A stretch of DNA of 64,000 nucleotides, taken from contig QZKF01000060.1 in assembly GCA_003599455.1 (NCBI GenBank), forward strand, positions 1 to 64,000. Direction: 5' to 3'. Below are positions 18,539 through 28,578 of this stretch, piece after piece. A model generated the notes under the pieces. It searched no databases and was not told the DNA's origin. It saw only the letters and a list, made by a program, of their open reading frames with translations. This DNA is from Comamonadaceae bacterium. GTDB lineage: Bacteria; Pseudomonadota; Gammaproteobacteria; Burkholderiales; Burkholderiaceae_C. Within the stretch, counting starts at the first letter, position 1. The number at the start of each line of letters is the position of its first letter. A program made the position numbers and the translations under genes.

Positions 18539-20653
18539 ATGACCGCTGAGTACAAGGTCCACGGCGATGTGGCCGTCATCACCATGAACAACCCGCCGGT
18601 CAACGGCCTGGGTCTCTCCACCCGCCAGGGCATTGCCGCCGGTCTGGAGAAGGCCGAGGCCGATCCGGCCGTCAAGGCCATCGTGCTCACCGGCGCCGGC
18701 AAGGCCTTCTCGGGCGGGGCCGACATCCGCGAATTCGGTTCGCCCAAGGCACTGGCCGAACCCAACCTGCTGTCCGTGATCCTGGCGGTGGAAAACGCGT
18801 CCAAACCGGTCGTGGCCGCCATGCACAGCGTCGCCATGGGCGGCGGCCTGGAGCTGGCCCTGGGCTGCCACTACCGGATCGCCGCGCCGGGTACCAGCAT
18901 CGCGCTGCCGGAAGTCAAGCTCGGCCTGATCCCCGGCGCCGGCGGCACGCAGCGCCTGCCGCGCGCCCTGGGCGTGGAGCCCGCGCTCAACATGATCGTG
19001 AGCGGCGAGCCGGTGAAGAGCGAGATGCTCGCCATGCTGCCGGTCCAGAAGCTGTTCGACAAGATGGCCGCCTCCGCCGAGAGCCTGGCCGAGGAGGCCC
19101 TGGCGCTGGCGCGCGAGATGGCCGCCAAGCACGCCGACGGCAGCGCGCTGCCCAAGGTGCGCAACCTGCCCTGCAAGCACCCGCTGGGCGACGCCTACTT
19201 CCAGTTCGCGCGCAACATGGTCAAGGGCATGTCGAAGAACTTCCCGGCGCCCGCCAAATGCGTGGATGCGGTGGAATCCGCCACCAAGAAGAAATTCGAC
19301 GACGGCATGGCTTTCGAGCGCGAGATCTTCATCAACCTGATGTGGACGCCCGAGTGCCGCGCGCTGCGCCACCTGTTCACGGCCGAGCGCGCCGCGAGCA
19401 AGATCCCCGACGTGCCAGAAGACACGCCCCAGCGCAGCATCGCGTCGGTGGCCGTGATCGGCGCCGGCACCATGGGCGGCGGCATCTCCATGAACTTCCT
19501 CAACGCCGGCATCCCGGTGAAGATCCTGGAGATGAAGCAGGAAGCGCTGGACCGCGGCATCGCGACCATCCGCAAGAACTACGAAGCCCAGGTCAAGAAG
19601 GGCAAGCTCAAGCAGGACAAGTACGAGCAGCGCATGGCGCTGCTGAGCACCACGCTCAGCTACGACGACCTGAGCGCCGCCGACCTCGTGATCGAGGCCG
19701 TGTTCGAGGAAATCGGCGTCAAGGAAGCGGTGTTCAAGGAACTCGACCGCGTGATGAAGCCCGGCGCGATCCTGGCTTCCAACACCTCCACGCTGGACGT
19801 CAACAAGATCGCCTCGTTCACCAAGCGCCCGCAGGACGTGGTGGGCCTGCACTTCTTCAGCCCGGCCAACGTGATGAAGCTGCTGGAAGTGGTGCGCGGC
19901 GAGAAGACCGCCAAGGACGTGATGGCCACCGTCATGACCACGGCCAAGAAGATCAAGAAGACCGCCGTGGTCTCCGGCGTGTGCGACGGCTTCATCGGCA
20001 ACCGCATGATCGAGCAGTACGGCCGCCAGGGCGGTTTCCTGCTCGACGAAGGCTGCACGCCCGAGCAGGTCGACAAGGCGATGGAGAAGTTCGGCATGGC
20101 CATGGGCCCGTTCCGCATGGGCGACCTGGCCGGCAACGACATCGGCTGGGCGATCCGCAAGCGCCGCTACCAGGAAAAGCCGGACATGAAGTACAGCAAG
20201 ACGGCCGACCTGCTGTGCGAGAAGGGCCGCTACGGCCAGAAGACCGGCGCCGGCTGGTACGACTACGTGCCGGGCAAGCGCGACGCCATCCCGAACGCCG
20301 AAGTGGTGAAGATGATCGAGGACCACCGCAAGTCGCTCGGCATCACGCCGCGCAAGATTTCCGACGAGGAGATCGTGCAGCGCCTGGTGTACGCGCTGGT
20401 GAACGAGGCCGCGCACATCCTGGAAGAGGGCATTGCGAACAAGGCCAGCGACATCGACGTGGTCTACATCTTCGGCTACGGCTTCCCCGCGCACCGCGGC
20501 GGCCCGATGATCTACGCCGACACGGTGGGCCTGTTCAACGTGGTGCAGAGCATGAAGCGCTTTGCGAAGAACCCGCTGGACGACGCGAAGTTCTGGGAGC
20601 CGGCACCGCTGCTGGCGCGCCTGGTGGCCGAAGGCAAGAGCTTCAACGGCTGA
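18539..20653 (+). CDS. 3-hydroxyacyl-CoA dehydrogenase / enoyl-CoA hydratase (FadB/FadJ type)
   Basis: 704-residue multifunctional beta-oxidation enzyme. Residues ~1-190 are the crotonase domain ([16 protein letters not shown], with oxyanion hole, and [18 protein letters not shown]). A linker follows. The NAD-binding dehydrogenase domain begins at ~305 with [16 protein letters not shown]; catalytic [15 protein letters not shown] (~440) and C-terminal helical domains follow ([11 protein letters not shown]). It hydrates enoyl-CoA and oxidises the hydroxyacyl-CoA. GAAGGAG precedes the ATG. First gene after the operator-promoter, 40 bp before the thiolase. Confidence 0.95.
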   Translation: MTAEYKVHGDVAVITMNNPPVNGLGLSTRQGIAAGLEKAEADPAVKAIVLTGAGKAFSGGADIREFGSPKALAEPNLLSVILAVENASKPVVAAMHSVAMGGGLELALGCHYRIAAPGTSIALPEVKLGLIPGAGGTQRLPRALGVEPALNMIVSGEPVKSEMLAMLPVQKLFDKMAASAESLAEEALALAREMAAKHADGSALPKVRNLPCKHPLGDAYFQFARNMVKGMSKNFPAPAKCVDAVESATKKKFDDGMAFEREIFINLMWTPECRALRHLFTAERAASKIPDVPEDTPQRSIASVAVIGAGTMGGGISMNFLNAGIPVKILEMKQEALDRGIATIRKNYEAQVKKGKLKQDKYEQRMALLSTTLSYDDLSAADLVIEAVFEEIGVKEAVFKELDRVMKPGAILASNTSTLDVNKIASFTKRPQDVVGLHFFSPANVMKLLEVVRGEKTAKDVMATVMTTAKKIKKTAVVSGVCDGFIGNRMIEQYGRQGGFLLDEGCTPEQVDKAMEKFGMAMGPFRMGDLAGNDIGWAIRKRRYQEKPDMKYSKTADLLCEKGRYGQKTGAGWYDYVPGKRDAIPNAEVVKMIEDHRKSLGITPRKISDEEIVQRLVYALVNEAAHILEEGIANKASDIDVVYIFGYGFPAHRGGPMIYADTVGLFNVVQSMKRFAKNPLDDAKFWEPAPLLARLVAEGKSFNG

Positions 20654-20693
20654 AGTCCCCCACACCGCACCCGACCGAATCAGGAGAATTTTC

Positions 20694-21869
20694 ATGACCA
20701 ACGCCGTCATCGTTTCCACCGCCCGCACCCCCCTGGCCAAGAGCTGGAAGGGCGCCTTCAACATGACCCACGGCGCCACCCTCGGCGGCCACGCGGTGCA
20801 GCACGCCGTGCAGCGCGCCGGCATCGAAGCCGCCGAAGTGGACGACGTCATCATGGGCTGCGCCAACCCCGAGGGCGCCACCGGCGCCAACATCGCGCGC
20901 CAGATCGCGCTGCGCGCCGGCCTGCCCATCACCACCTCGGGCATGACGGTCAACCGTTTCTGCTCGTCCGGCCTGCAGACCATCGCGATGGCCGCGCAGC
21001 GCATCATCGCCGGCGAGGGCGACGTGTACGTGGCCGGTGGCGTGGAGAGCATTTCCTGCGTGCAGCAGGAAATGAACACCCACATGCTGGCCGATCCCTG
21101 GCTGGTGAAGAACAAGCCCGAGATCTACTGGAACATGCTGCAGACCGCCGAGCAGGTGGCCAAGCGCTACAACATCGGCCGCGACGCCATGGACGAGTAC
21201 GGCGCCGCCAGCCAGCAGAAGGCCACGGCCGCGCTCGAAGCCGGCCTGTTCAAGGCCGAGATCGCCCCCATCACCGTGACCGCCGGCGTGGCCGACAAGG
21301 TCATGGGCCTCACCACCAAACAGGTGACGGTGGAGAACGACGAAGGCATCCGCGCCGGCACCACCTTTGAAGGCATCCACGGCCTGCGCTCGGCGCTGCC
21401 GGGCGGTCTGGTCTCGGCCGGCAACGCCAGCCAGTTCAGCGATGGCGGCGGCGCCTGCGTGATCATGAACGAGACGATGGCCGAGAAGCGCGGCCTGACA
21501 CCCCTGGGCCGTTTCCTCGGCTTCGCGGTCGCCGGCTGCGAGCCCGATGAAATGGGCATCGGCCCGGTGTTCGCCATTCCCAAGGTGCTCGCGCGCCTGG
21601 GGCTGAAGATCGGCGACATCGACCTGTGGGAGCTCAACGAAGCCTTCGCGGTGCAGGTGATCTACTGCCGCGACAAGCTGGGCATCCCGGGCGACCGCCT
21701 CAACGTCAACGGCGGCGCGATCGCCGTGGGCCACCCCTATGGCGTGTCGGGCCAGCGCCTGACCGGCCACGCGCTGATCGAAGGCAAGCGCCGCGGTGCC
21801 AAGCGCGTCTGCGTCACCATGTGCATCGGTGGCGGCATGGGCGCGGCCGGCATTTTCGAAGTGCTCTGA
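20694..21869 (+). CDS. acetyl-CoA C-acyltransferase (thiolase)
   Basis: 391 residues with the thiolase nucleophile Cys in [15 protein letters not shown] (~residue 87), [15 protein letters not shown] (~340) with the His, and the C-terminal [14 protein letters not shown] (Cys ~379). It cleaves 3-ketoacyl-CoA at the end of each beta-oxidation cycle, so it pairs with the upstream enzyme like fadB-fadA. The first residues [25 protein letters not shown] are standard. AGGAGAATTTTC precedes the ATG. Confidence 0.95.
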   Translation: MTNAVIVSTARTPLAKSWKGAFNMTHGATLGGHAVQHAVQRAGIEAAEVDDVIMGCANPEGATGANIARQIALRAGLPITTSGMTVNRFCSSGLQTIAMAAQRIIAGEGDVYVAGGVESISCVQQEMNTHMLADPWLVKNKPEIYWNMLQTAEQVAKRYNIGRDAMDEYGAASQQKATAALEAGLFKAEIAPITVTAGVADKVMGLTTKQVTVENDEGIRAGTTFEGIHGLRSALPGGLVSAGNASQFSDGGGACVIMNETMAEKRGLTPLGRFLGFAVAGCEPDEMGIGPVFAIPKVLARLGLKIGDIDLWELNEAFAVQVIYCRDKLGIPGDRLNVNGGAIAVGHPYGVSGQRLTGHALIEGKRRGAKRVCVTMCIGGGMGAAGIFEVL

Positions 21870-21881
21870 GGCCGATCCGCC

Positions 21882-22319
21882 ATGGCCGAGGCCAGCGTCA
21901 GCCCTCAGGTGTTTCTCGCCATGGGGCGCGAGGTGCTGGCCGCACAGCCCTTCTCGCGCCTGATCGGCGCCGAACTCGCCGCGTTCTCGCCCGGACACTG
22001 CGAGCTGCATGTGCCGGTGAGCGAGTCGGTCAAGCAGCAGCACGGCTTCGTGCACGGCGGCGTGCTGAGTTACGCCGCCGACAACGCGCTCACCTACGCC
22101 GGCGGCAGCGCGCTGGGCTTGCGGGTGGTCACGGCGGAGTTCAAGATCAACTACCTGCGCCCGGCCATCGGCGAGCGCCTGATCGCCCGCGCCGAGGCGG
22201 TGCACACCGGCAAGACGCAGTCCGTCTGCCGCTGCGACGTGTTCGTGCTGAAAGACGGCGTGGAAAAGCTCTGCGCGGTGGCGCAGGGCACCATCGCCGC
22301 GCTGCCGCCCAAGACCTGA
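21882..22319 (+). CDS. PaaI-family hotdog thioesterase
   Basis: 145 residues, single hotdog fold with QQHGFVHGGVLSYAADNALTYA, the HGG(A/V) active-site region and a helix Asp. These enzymes hydrolyse acyl-CoA (often aromatic or medium-chain) to release CoA. Starts 12 bp after the thiolase and ends 14 bp before the acyl-CoA dehydrogenase, so it belongs to the beta-oxidation operon and could relieve CoA trapping. It is a distant paralogue of the second PaaI protein at 27093. Confidence 0.88.
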   Translation: MAEASVSPQVFLAMGREVLAAQPFSRLIGAELAAFSPGHCELHVPVSESVKQQHGFVHGGVLSYAADNALTYAGGSALGLRVVTAEFKINYLRPAIGERLIARAEAVHTGKTQSVCRCDVFVLKDGVEKLCAVAQGTIAALPPKT

Positions 22320-22333
22320 AAAGAAGAGACACC

Positions 22334-24157
22334 ATGAGCCTGCGCCCCACCGTCGATTTCCTGCTCTACGACTGGCTCGACGCGCCCTCGCTGAGCGCAC
22401 GCGAACGCTTCGCCGACCACAGCCGCGAGACCTTCGACGCGGTGCTCGACACCTGCGAACGCATCGCGCGCGAGAAGTACGCGCCATTCAACCGCGTGGT
22501 GGACACGCAGGAGCCGCACTTCGACGGCGAGAAGGTCATCCTGCCGCAGTGCACCCACGACGCCAACCGCGCCTATGCCGAGTCCGGCATGCTCAGCGCC
22601 GCGCAGGACTACGACGAAGGCGGCATGCAGCTGCCGTACACCATCGAAGCGGCCGCCAACGGCTTCTTCGGCCTGGCCTCGGTGAGCATCGGCTCCAGCC
22701 TGCTGACCAAGGGCAACGCCAACCTGCTGCTGGTGCACGGCACCGAGATGCAGAAGGCCGTGTTCGCGCGCAATCAGTTCAACGGCCGCTTCTCCGGCAC
22801 CATGTGTCTGAGCGAGCCGCAGGCCGGCTCGTCCCTGAGCGACATCACCACCCGTGCCGTGCCCGACGGCGCCGGTTTCGAGGCCGACCCGCTGGGTGCG
22901 CGCTACCGCCTCAAGGGCAACAAGATGTGGATCTCGGCCGGCGAGCACGAGCTGACCGAGAACATCGTGCACCTCGTGCTGGCCAAGATTCCCGGGCCCG
23001 ACGGCAAGCTGATTCCCGGCACGCGGGGCATCTCGCTGTTAATCGTGCCCAAGAAGATGGTGGACACCCAGGGCCAGCTGACCGGGGTGCGCAACGACGT
23101 GGCGCTGGCCGGGCTGAACCACAAGCTGGGCTGGCGCGGCACCACCAACACCCTGCTGAACTTCGGCGAGGGCAAGTTCCCCGTGAATGGCGAAGCGGGC
23201 GCCGTGGGTTACCTGGTGGGCCGGCCGCACGAAGGCCTGCGCTGCATGTTCCACATGATGAACGAGGCCCGCATCGGCGTGGGCACGGCCGCGGTGATGC
23301 TGGGCCTGGCGGGTTACTACGCCTCGCTCGACTACGCGAAGAACCGGCCGCAGGGCCGGCCCATGGGGCCCGCCGGCAAGGACGTGGCCCAGCCGCCGGT
23401 GCGCATCATCGAACACGCGGACGTGAAGCGCATGCTGCTGGCGCAGAAGTCGTACTGCGAAGGCGCGCTGGCGCTGGAGCTCTACTGCGCGCGCCTGGTG
23501 GATGAGCAGCACACCGGGTCCGAGGCCGACGCCGACGAGGCGCGCCTGCTGCTGGAGGTGCTCACGCCGATCGCCAAGAGCTGGCCCAGCGAGTGGTGCC
23601 TGGAGGCCAACAGCCTGGCGATCCAGGTGCACGGCGGCTACGGCTACACGCGCGACTTCCCGGTGGAGCAGTACTGGCGCGACAACCGCCTGAACATGAT
23701 CCACGAAGGCACGCACGGCATCCAAGCCATGGACCTGCTGGGCCGCAAGGTGTTGATGGAAGGCGGCAAGGGCCTCACGCTGCTGGCCGGGCGCATCAAC
23801 GGCACGATTCAGCGTGCGATCCATGCGCCCGAATTCGCCGCCCACGCCAATGCGCTGGGGCAAGCGCTCGCGCAGGTGGGCGCCGCCACCAAGGCCGCCT
23901 GGGCCACCGGCGAGCCGACCGACGCACTCGCCAACGCCGTGCCCTACCTGCAGGCCTTCGGCCACACCGTGCTGGCCTGGGTCTGGCTCGACGTGGCGCT
24001 GGCCGCGCACGCCGCGCCCGCATCCAGCGCGCGCACCGGCCGCCTGGCCGCCATGCGTTTCTTCTTCCACTACGAGCTGCCGAAGATCGGCGCCTGGCTG
24101 CAGGTGGTGAGCAGCCGCGACCAGACCTGCGCGGCCCTGCCCGAAGAGGCCTTCTGA
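22334..24157 (+). CDS. acyl-CoA dehydrogenase, long DmdC-like type
   Basis: 607 residues, longer than the usual ~385. Residues ~1-160 have the N-terminal domain (YDWLDAPSLSARERFADHS, as in DmdC/AcdA long forms). The core carries FSGTMCLSEPQAGSSLSDITTRA and KMWISAGEHEL (FAD/substrate-binding middle domain), then WPSEWCLEANSLAIQVHGGYGYTRDFPVEQYWRDNRLNMIHEGT, with the catalytic/FAD loop. The C-terminal ~130 residues are an added helical domain. Expected to oxidise acyl-CoA with ETF. Paired with a DmdB-like ligase, it could act on methylmercaptopropionyl-CoA, but fatty acids are more likely here. Confidence 0.92.
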   Translation: MSLRPTVDFLLYDWLDAPSLSARERFADHSRETFDAVLDTCERIAREKYAPFNRVVDTQEPHFDGEKVILPQCTHDANRAYAESGMLSAAQDYDEGGMQLPYTIEAAANGFFGLASVSIGSSLLTKGNANLLLVHGTEMQKAVFARNQFNGRFSGTMCLSEPQAGSSLSDITTRAVPDGAGFEADPLGARYRLKGNKMWISAGEHELTENIVHLVLAKIPGPDGKLIPGTRGISLLIVPKKMVDTQGQLTGVRNDVALAGLNHKLGWRGTTNTLLNFGEGKFPVNGEAGAVGYLVGRPHEGLRCMFHMMNEARIGVGTAAVMLGLAGYYASLDYAKNRPQGRPMGPAGKDVAQPPVRIIEHADVKRMLLAQKSYCEGALALELYCARLVDEQHTGSEADADEARLLLEVLTPIAKSWPSEWCLEANSLAIQVHGGYGYTRDFPVEQYWRDNRLNMIHEGTHGIQAMDLLGRKVLMEGGKGLTLLAGRINGTIQRAIHAPEFAAHANALGQALAQVGAATKAAWATGEPTDALANAVPYLQAFGHTVLAWVWLDVALAAHAAPASSARTGRLAAMRFFFHYELPKIGAWLQVVSSRDQTCAALPEEAF

Positions 24158-24459
24158 TGCTGCAGCACGTCGTGATGTGGAAGATCAAGGCCAGCGCCGA
24201 CGGCGGCAGCCGCGAGGCCAACATCGCCAGGGCCCGGGGCCTGCTCGAGGCCTGCGCCGGGCTGGTGCCCGGCATCGTGCGCTTCGAGGTGGCCACGGCG
24301 CAGCCCGACATGGAATGCACCTACGACCTGGTGCTCAACAGCAGCTTCACCGACCGCGACGCGCTGGCGGCTTACCAGAACCATCCCTCGCATGTGGCGC
24401 TCAAGCCGTTCATGCGGGCGGTGGTGCTGGAGCGCCAGTGCATGGACTACGAAATCTGA
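24157..24459 (+). CDS. Dabb-family (stress-responsive alpha/beta barrel) protein
   Basis: 100 residues: MLQHVVMWKIK opens the dimeric ferredoxin-like barrel typical of Dabb proteins, ending in VALKPFMRAVVLERQCMDYEI. ATG overlaps the acyl-CoA dehydrogenase stop (TGATG), so it is translationally coupled. Several Dabb proteins act as small enzymes or accessory subunits in aromatic or acyl pathways; the role here is unknown. Confidence 0.82.
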   Translation: MLQHVVMWKIKASADGGSREANIARARGLLEACAGLVPGIVRFEVATAQPDMECTYDLVLNSSFTDRDALAAYQNHPSHVALKPFMRAVVLERQCMDYEI

Positions 24460-24589
24460 GCGCTGACCGACGGGCGGTCGTGTCGCATGTCGATCGGGCG
24501 GTTGGCCAGGCATCCATGGAGCAGGCGGCGCAGGCTTGCGCTTCCACCCACCGTGCCGCACCATCTCGCGGCGCCCACAGGAGCTTCAC

Positions 24590-24946
24590 ATGGAATACAT
24601 GATCGTCTTCAAGGAAACCGCTTCCGACTTCGAGCGCCGCCACGACGACGCCTACTGGGGCGCCTGGGGCGCCTACATCGCCGCGCTGCAGCAGTCCGGC
24701 ATCACCAGGGGCGGCAACGGCCTGCAGCCACCGCACACCGCGACGCAGGTGCGTGTGCGCGACGGCCAGCGCCAGGTGCAGGACGGTCCTTACCCCGACA
24801 CCAAGGAGCACCTGGGCGGCTACTTCGTGATCGACGTGCCCTCGCTCGACCAGGCGCTGGAGTGGGCGGCGCGGGCGCCGTGCGCCAGCACCGGCAGCGT
24901 GGAGGTGCGCCCCGTGCTGCCGCCGATGGACGCGCCGCACGCATGA
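24590..24946 (+). CDS. DGPF/YCII-domain protein
   Basis: 118 residues. MEYMIVFKETASDF starts the YCII fold, and VQDGPYPDTKEHLGGYFVIDVPSLDQALEWA holds the DGPF-type motif (here DGPY) and the catalytic-like His/Asp. Overlaps the next gene by ATGA. YCII proteins with this spacing are the partners of ECF42-type sigma factors. CACAGGAGCTTCAC precedes the ATG. Biochemical activity unknown. Confidence 0.87.
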   Translation: MEYMIVFKETASDFERRHDDAYWGAWGAYIAALQQSGITRGGNGLQPPHTATQVRVRDGQRQVQDGPYPDTKEHLGGYFVIDVPSLDQALEWAARAPCASTGSVEVRPVLPPMDAPHA

Positions 24947-26241
24947 ACGCCGCGGCGGCCGAGGCGGCTGCGCTGACCGCGCGGGATGCCTACGGCCGCC
25001 TGGTCGCCTACCTGGCCTGGCGCTGGAACGACCTGGCCGCGGCCGAAGACGCGCTCGGCGAAGCCCTGCTCAAGGCGCTGGAGTGCTGGCCGCAAGACGG
25101 CGTGCCGGCGCAGCCTGAAGGGTGGTTGCTCACCGTGGCGCGCCGCGAGCTGCTGCAGTCGGCGCGCCACCAGCGTCTGGTGCAGCGGCTGGCCGACGAC
25201 CCGCTGGTGCGTGGCCTGTTGCCGCGCGAGGACGACGCGGCGCCCGAGCCCTTTCTGCAGGTCCACCCGATTCCCGACAACCGATTGCGCCTGATGCTGG
25301 CCTGCGCCCACCCGGCGATCGATCAGTCGGTGCGCACGCCCCTCATGCTGCAGGTCGTGCTGGGACTGGACGCGCAGCGCATCGCCGCCGCCTGCCTGGT
25401 GTCGCCGGCGGCGATGGCTCAGCGGCTGGTGCGTGCCAAGCAGAAGATCGCGCAAGCCGGCATCCGCTTTGAAGAACCCGACCCCGCCGATCTGCCGCCA
25501 CGCACACACGCGCTGCTGGAGGCCGTGTATGCGGCCTACGGCCTGGCCTGGGAGCGGCTGGGCGCGGCCGGCGAAGAGGCGATCATCAGCGCCGAGCTGA
25601 CAGCCGAGGCGCTGTACCTGGCCGAGCTCTGCGTGGCCCTGCTGCCCGATGACGCGGAAGCGCGTGGGCTGTGGGCCCTGTTGCTGTTTTGCGAGTCACG
25701 CCGCCTGGCGCGCTTCGCGCCCGCACCCGACGGTGGCGAGCGTTTCGTGCCCCTGCACGAACAGGACACCGCCCGCTGGGACCACGCACTGATCGCCCGC
25801 GCCAACGCGCTGCTGTGCGATGCGGCGGCCCTCGGCCAGCTGGGGCCTTACCAGCTCGAGGCGGCGATCCAGTCGGCGCACGCGCAGCGTGCCGTCACCG
25901 GCCGTGTGCCCTGGGGTGGCATCACCCAGCTCTATGAAGGCTTGCTGCAGATCGCGCCGACGCTGGGCGCGCGGGTGGGGCATGCCGTGGCCCTGGGCAC
26001 GGCGTACGGTGCGGCCGCGGGGCTGGCCGCACTGGACACGCTGGCCGAGGCCGAGGTGCGCAACCACGCGCCCTGGTGGGTGGCGCGCGCGCACCTGCTG
26101 GAGCAGCAGCGCCGCTGGCACGATGCCGCCGCAGCCTTGCGCCAAGGCATGGGCCTGACCGAGGATCCGCGCCTGCGCGCGCACCTCTGGGTCAGGCTGC
26201 AGGCCCTGCAGGCCGCGCCGGTGACAGACACGCCCGCCTGA
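24943..26241 (+). CDS. ECF42-type RNA polymerase sigma factor with C-terminal helical extension
   Basis: 432 residues. Region 2-like ~1-85 (AYGRLVAYLAWRWNDLAAAEDALGEALLKALECWP), region 4-like ~110-175 (LMLACAHPAIDQSVRTPLMLQVVLGLDAQRIAAACLVSPAAMAQRLVRAKQKI), then a ~250-residue TPR-like helical C-terminus (LLEAVYAAYGLAW..., ECALLPDD-like repeats). The extension and the DGPF gene directly upstream (ATGA overlap) are the hallmarks of ECF42. There is no anti-sigma gene, as known for that group. It probably regulates the DGPF gene and perhaps itself. Confidence 0.88.
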   Translation: MNAAAAEAAALTARDAYGRLVAYLAWRWNDLAAAEDALGEALLKALECWPQDGVPAQPEGWLLTVARRELLQSARHQRLVQRLADDPLVRGLLPREDDAAPEPFLQVHPIPDNRLRLMLACAHPAIDQSVRTPLMLQVVLGLDAQRIAAACLVSPAAMAQRLVRAKQKIAQAGIRFEEPDPADLPPRTHALLEAVYAAYGLAWERLGAAGEEAIISAELTAEALYLAELCVALLPDDAEARGLWALLLFCESRRLARFAPAPDGGERFVPLHEQDTARWDHALIARANALLCDAAALGQLGPYQLEAAIQSAHAQRAVTGRVPWGGITQLYEGLLQIAPTLGARVGHAVALGTAYGAAAGLAALDTLAEAEVRNHAPWWVARAHLLEQQRRWHDAAAALRQGMGLTEDPRLRAHLWVRLQALQAAPVTDTPA

Positions 26242-26293
26242 TTCGCCCACAATGCCCCGAGAGCGCATTTTTCATCACAAAGAGGACGACACC

Positions 26294-27085
26294 ATGACCC
26301 GAACCATCCAGCAACTCTTCGACCTCAAGGGCAAGACCGCCCTGATCACCGGCGGCTCGCGCGGCCTGGGCCTGCAGATGGCCCACGCGCTCGGCGAAGC
26401 CGGTGCGCGCGTGCTGGTGAGCTCGCGCAAGGCCGAGGACCTCGAGGCCGCCACGGCCGAGCTGCAGGCCGCCGGCATCGACGCGCGCTGGATCGCCGCC
26501 GACTGCTCGAAGGAGGCCGACATCCAGCGCCTGGCCGACGAGAGCCTGCAGCGCCTGGGTGACATCGACATCCTGGTGAACAACGCGGGCGCCGCCTGGG
26601 GCGCACCGGCCGAAGACCACCCGGTCGAGGCCTGGGACAAGGTCATGAACCTCAACGTGCGCAGCTATTTCATCCTGAGCCAGATCGTGGCCAAGCGCAG
26701 CATGATCGCGCGCAAGAGCGGCCGCATCCTCAACACCGCGTCCATCGCCGGCCTGGGCGGCAACCCCTCGGGCATGAACACCATCGCCTACAACACCTCC
26801 AAGGGCGCGGTGATCAACTTCACGCGCGCGCTGGCCGCCGAGTGGGGCAAGTACGGCATCACGGTCAACGCCATCTGCCCGGGCTTCTTCCCGAGCAAGA
26901 TGACCGTGGGCACGCTCAAGGCCATGGGCGAAGAAAAACTCGCCGCGCACGCCCCGCTGCGCCGCCTGGGCGACGACGAAGACCTGAAGGGCCTGACCGT
27001 GCTCTACGCGTCGGATGCCGGCAAGCACATCACCGGCCAGTGGCTGGCGGTGGACGGCGGCGTGTCGGTCATCACCGGCGGCTGA
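26294..27085 (+). CDS. short-chain dehydrogenase/reductase
   Basis: 263 residues, classical SDR: TGGSRGLGLQMAHALGEAG (~19-37), NNAGAAWGAP (~98), the Ser and YNTSKGAVINFTRALA (~170) with Tyr-x3-Lys, and GQWLAVDGG at the C-terminus. GAGGACGACACC precedes the ATG. Its genomic place suggests oxidation/reduction of an acyl-CoA intermediate such as 3-hydroxy/3-keto forms. Substrate unproven. It starts 52 bp after the sigma factor and leads the second half of the cluster. Confidence 0.9.
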   Translation: MTRTIQQLFDLKGKTALITGGSRGLGLQMAHALGEAGARVLVSSRKAEDLEAATAELQAAGIDARWIAADCSKEADIQRLADESLQRLGDIDILVNNAGAAWGAPAEDHPVEAWDKVMNLNVRSYFILSQIVAKRSMIARKSGRILNTASIAGLGGNPSGMNTIAYNTSKGAVINFTRALAAEWGKYGITVNAICPGFFPSKMTVGTLKAMGEEKLAAHAPLRRLGDDEDLKGLTVLYASDAGKHITGQWLAVDGGVSVITGG

Positions 27086-27092
27086 CCACGCC

Positions 27093-27521
27093 ATGGATTT
27101 TTCCGTCCGCATCCCCTTCGTCGAACTGCTCGGCTTCGAACTGCACAAGTTCGAAGGCGGGGAGGCGGAGATTACGTTCGAACCCTCGCCGGACCACCTC
27201 AACTCGTTTGACGTGGTGCACGGCGGCGCGAGCATGACCCTGCTCGACGTGGTGATGGCGCATGCGGCGCGTTCGGTCGAACCGACCATGGGCTGCGTCA
27301 CCATCGAGATGAAGACCAGCTTCATGCGCGCGGCCCAGGGCCCGCTGACCGCCCAGGGAAAACTCCTGCACCGCACCGCCACCATGGCCTTCACCGAAGG
27401 CAGCATCTTCAACGCCGCGGGCCAGCTCTGTGCCCATGCGACCGGCACCTTCAAGTTCGTGCCTCGCCTGCCCGTCGGCACGGGCAGCACCCGGCCGCTC
27501 AACCGCATTTCGACTGACTGA
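27093..27521 (+). CDS. PaaI-family thioesterase (second copy)
   Basis: 142 residues with FDVVHGGASMTLLDVVMAHAARS and TIEMKTSFMRAAQGPLTAQG, the hotdog active-site and dimer-interface strands. Starts 7 bp after the SDR. It shares the fold but little sequence with the thioesterase at 21882, so they are not recent duplicates and probably act on different CoA esters. Confidence 0.88.
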   Translation: MDFSVRIPFVELLGFELHKFEGGEAEITFEPSPDHLNSFDVVHGGASMTLLDVVMAHAARSVEPTMGCVTIEMKTSFMRAAQGPLTAQGKLLHRTATMAFTEGSIFNAAGQLCAHATGTFKFVPRLPVGTGSTRPLNRISTD

Positions 27522-27545
27522 ATTTTTTCCACACAGGAGACACCC

Positions 27546-28562
27546 ATGCCCACCAACCAGCAAATCGTTCTCGACAACCGCCCGCAGGGCGAAGCCACCG
27601 TGGCCAACTTCAAGCTGGTCACCACCGACACCCCCGCGCTGGCCGACAACCAGGTGCTGGTGCGCCACCACTTCCTGAGCCTGGACCCGTACATGCGCGG
27701 CCGCATGAACGACAGCAAGAGCTACGCGGCCTCGCAGCCGCTGGGCGAGGTCATGATCGGCGGCACCGTGGGGGAGGTGGTCGAATCGAAGCACCCCAAG
27801 TTCCAGCCCGGTGACAAGGTCGTGGGCATGGGTGGCTGGCAGCAGTACAGCGTGGTCGATGCCGCGCAGCCCGGCGCGCTGCGCAAGGTCGACACCACGC
27901 ACGTGCCGCTGTCCTACTACCTGGGCGCGGTCGGCATGCCCGGCGTGACCGCCTGGTACGGCCTGGTGAAGATCATCAACCCCAAGCCCGGCGACACCGT
28001 GGTGGTGAGCGCGGCCACCGGCGCGGTGGGCAGTGCCTTCGGTGCGCTGGCCAAGGCGCGCGGCTGCCGCGCGGTGGGCATCGCCGGCGGCCCCGACAAG
28101 TGCAAGTACGCGGTGGAAGAGCTCGGCTTCGACGCCTGCATCGACTACAAGCTGCACAAGGACATGTACTCGCTGGCCAAGGCGCTCAAGGACGTGTGCC
28201 CCAAGGGCATCGACGGCTACTTTGAAAACGTCGGCGGCATGGTGCTCGACGCGGTGCTGCTGCGCATGAACGCCTTCGGCCGCATCGCCGTCTGCGGCAT
28301 GATCGCCGGCTACGACGGCCAGCCGCTGCCACTGGTCAACCCCGCGCTGATCCTGGTGAACCGCCTCAAGATCGAAGGCTTCATCGTGAGCGAACACATG
28401 GAAGTCTGGCCCGAGGCACTCACCGAACTCGGCACGCTGGTGGCCACCGGCAAGCTGCGCCCGCGCGAGACCGTGGCGCAGGGCCTTGCCGCGGCGCCCG
28501 AGGCCTTCATGGGCCTGCTCAAGGGCAAGAACTTCGGCAAACAACTGGTCAAGCTGATCTGA
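27546..28562 (+). CDS. NADP-dependent MDR oxidoreductase (curcumin-reductase/PTGR-like)
   Basis: 338 residues, zinc-free medium-chain reductase. LSLDPYMRGRMNDSKSYA (~39-56) and GMPGVTAWYGLVKIINPKPGDTVVVSAATGAVGSAFGALAKARGCRAVGIAGG (~130-182) are typical of the prostaglandin-reductase/YncB group, which reduces alpha,beta-unsaturated ketones with NADPH. AGGAGACACCC precedes the ATG. Next genes: AidB-like dehydrogenase 16 bp on. Substrate not determined. Confidence 0.92.
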   Translation: MPTNQQIVLDNRPQGEATVANFKLVTTDTPALADNQVLVRHHFLSLDPYMRGRMNDSKSYAASQPLGEVMIGGTVGEVVESKHPKFQPGDKVVGMGGWQQYSVVDAAQPGALRKVDTTHVPLSYYLGAVGMPGVTAWYGLVKIINPKPGDTVVVSAATGAVGSAFGALAKARGCRAVGIAGGPDKCKYAVEELGFDACIDYKLHKDMYSLAKALKDVCPKGIDGYFENVGGMVLDAVLLRMNAFGRIAVCGMIAGYDGQPLPLVNPALILVNRLKIEGFIVSEHMEVWPEALTELGTLVATGKLRPRETVAQGLAAAPEAFMGLLKGKNFGKQLVKLI

Positions 28563-28578
28563 ACTGACGGAGGGCGCC

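Noticed and set aside
18506-21115. 869-codon minus-strand open frame
   Set aside because: It is antisense to the FadB-type and thiolase genes, which have full domain motifs. Low-complexity Ala/Arg/His-rich translation is typical of GC-rich shadow frames.
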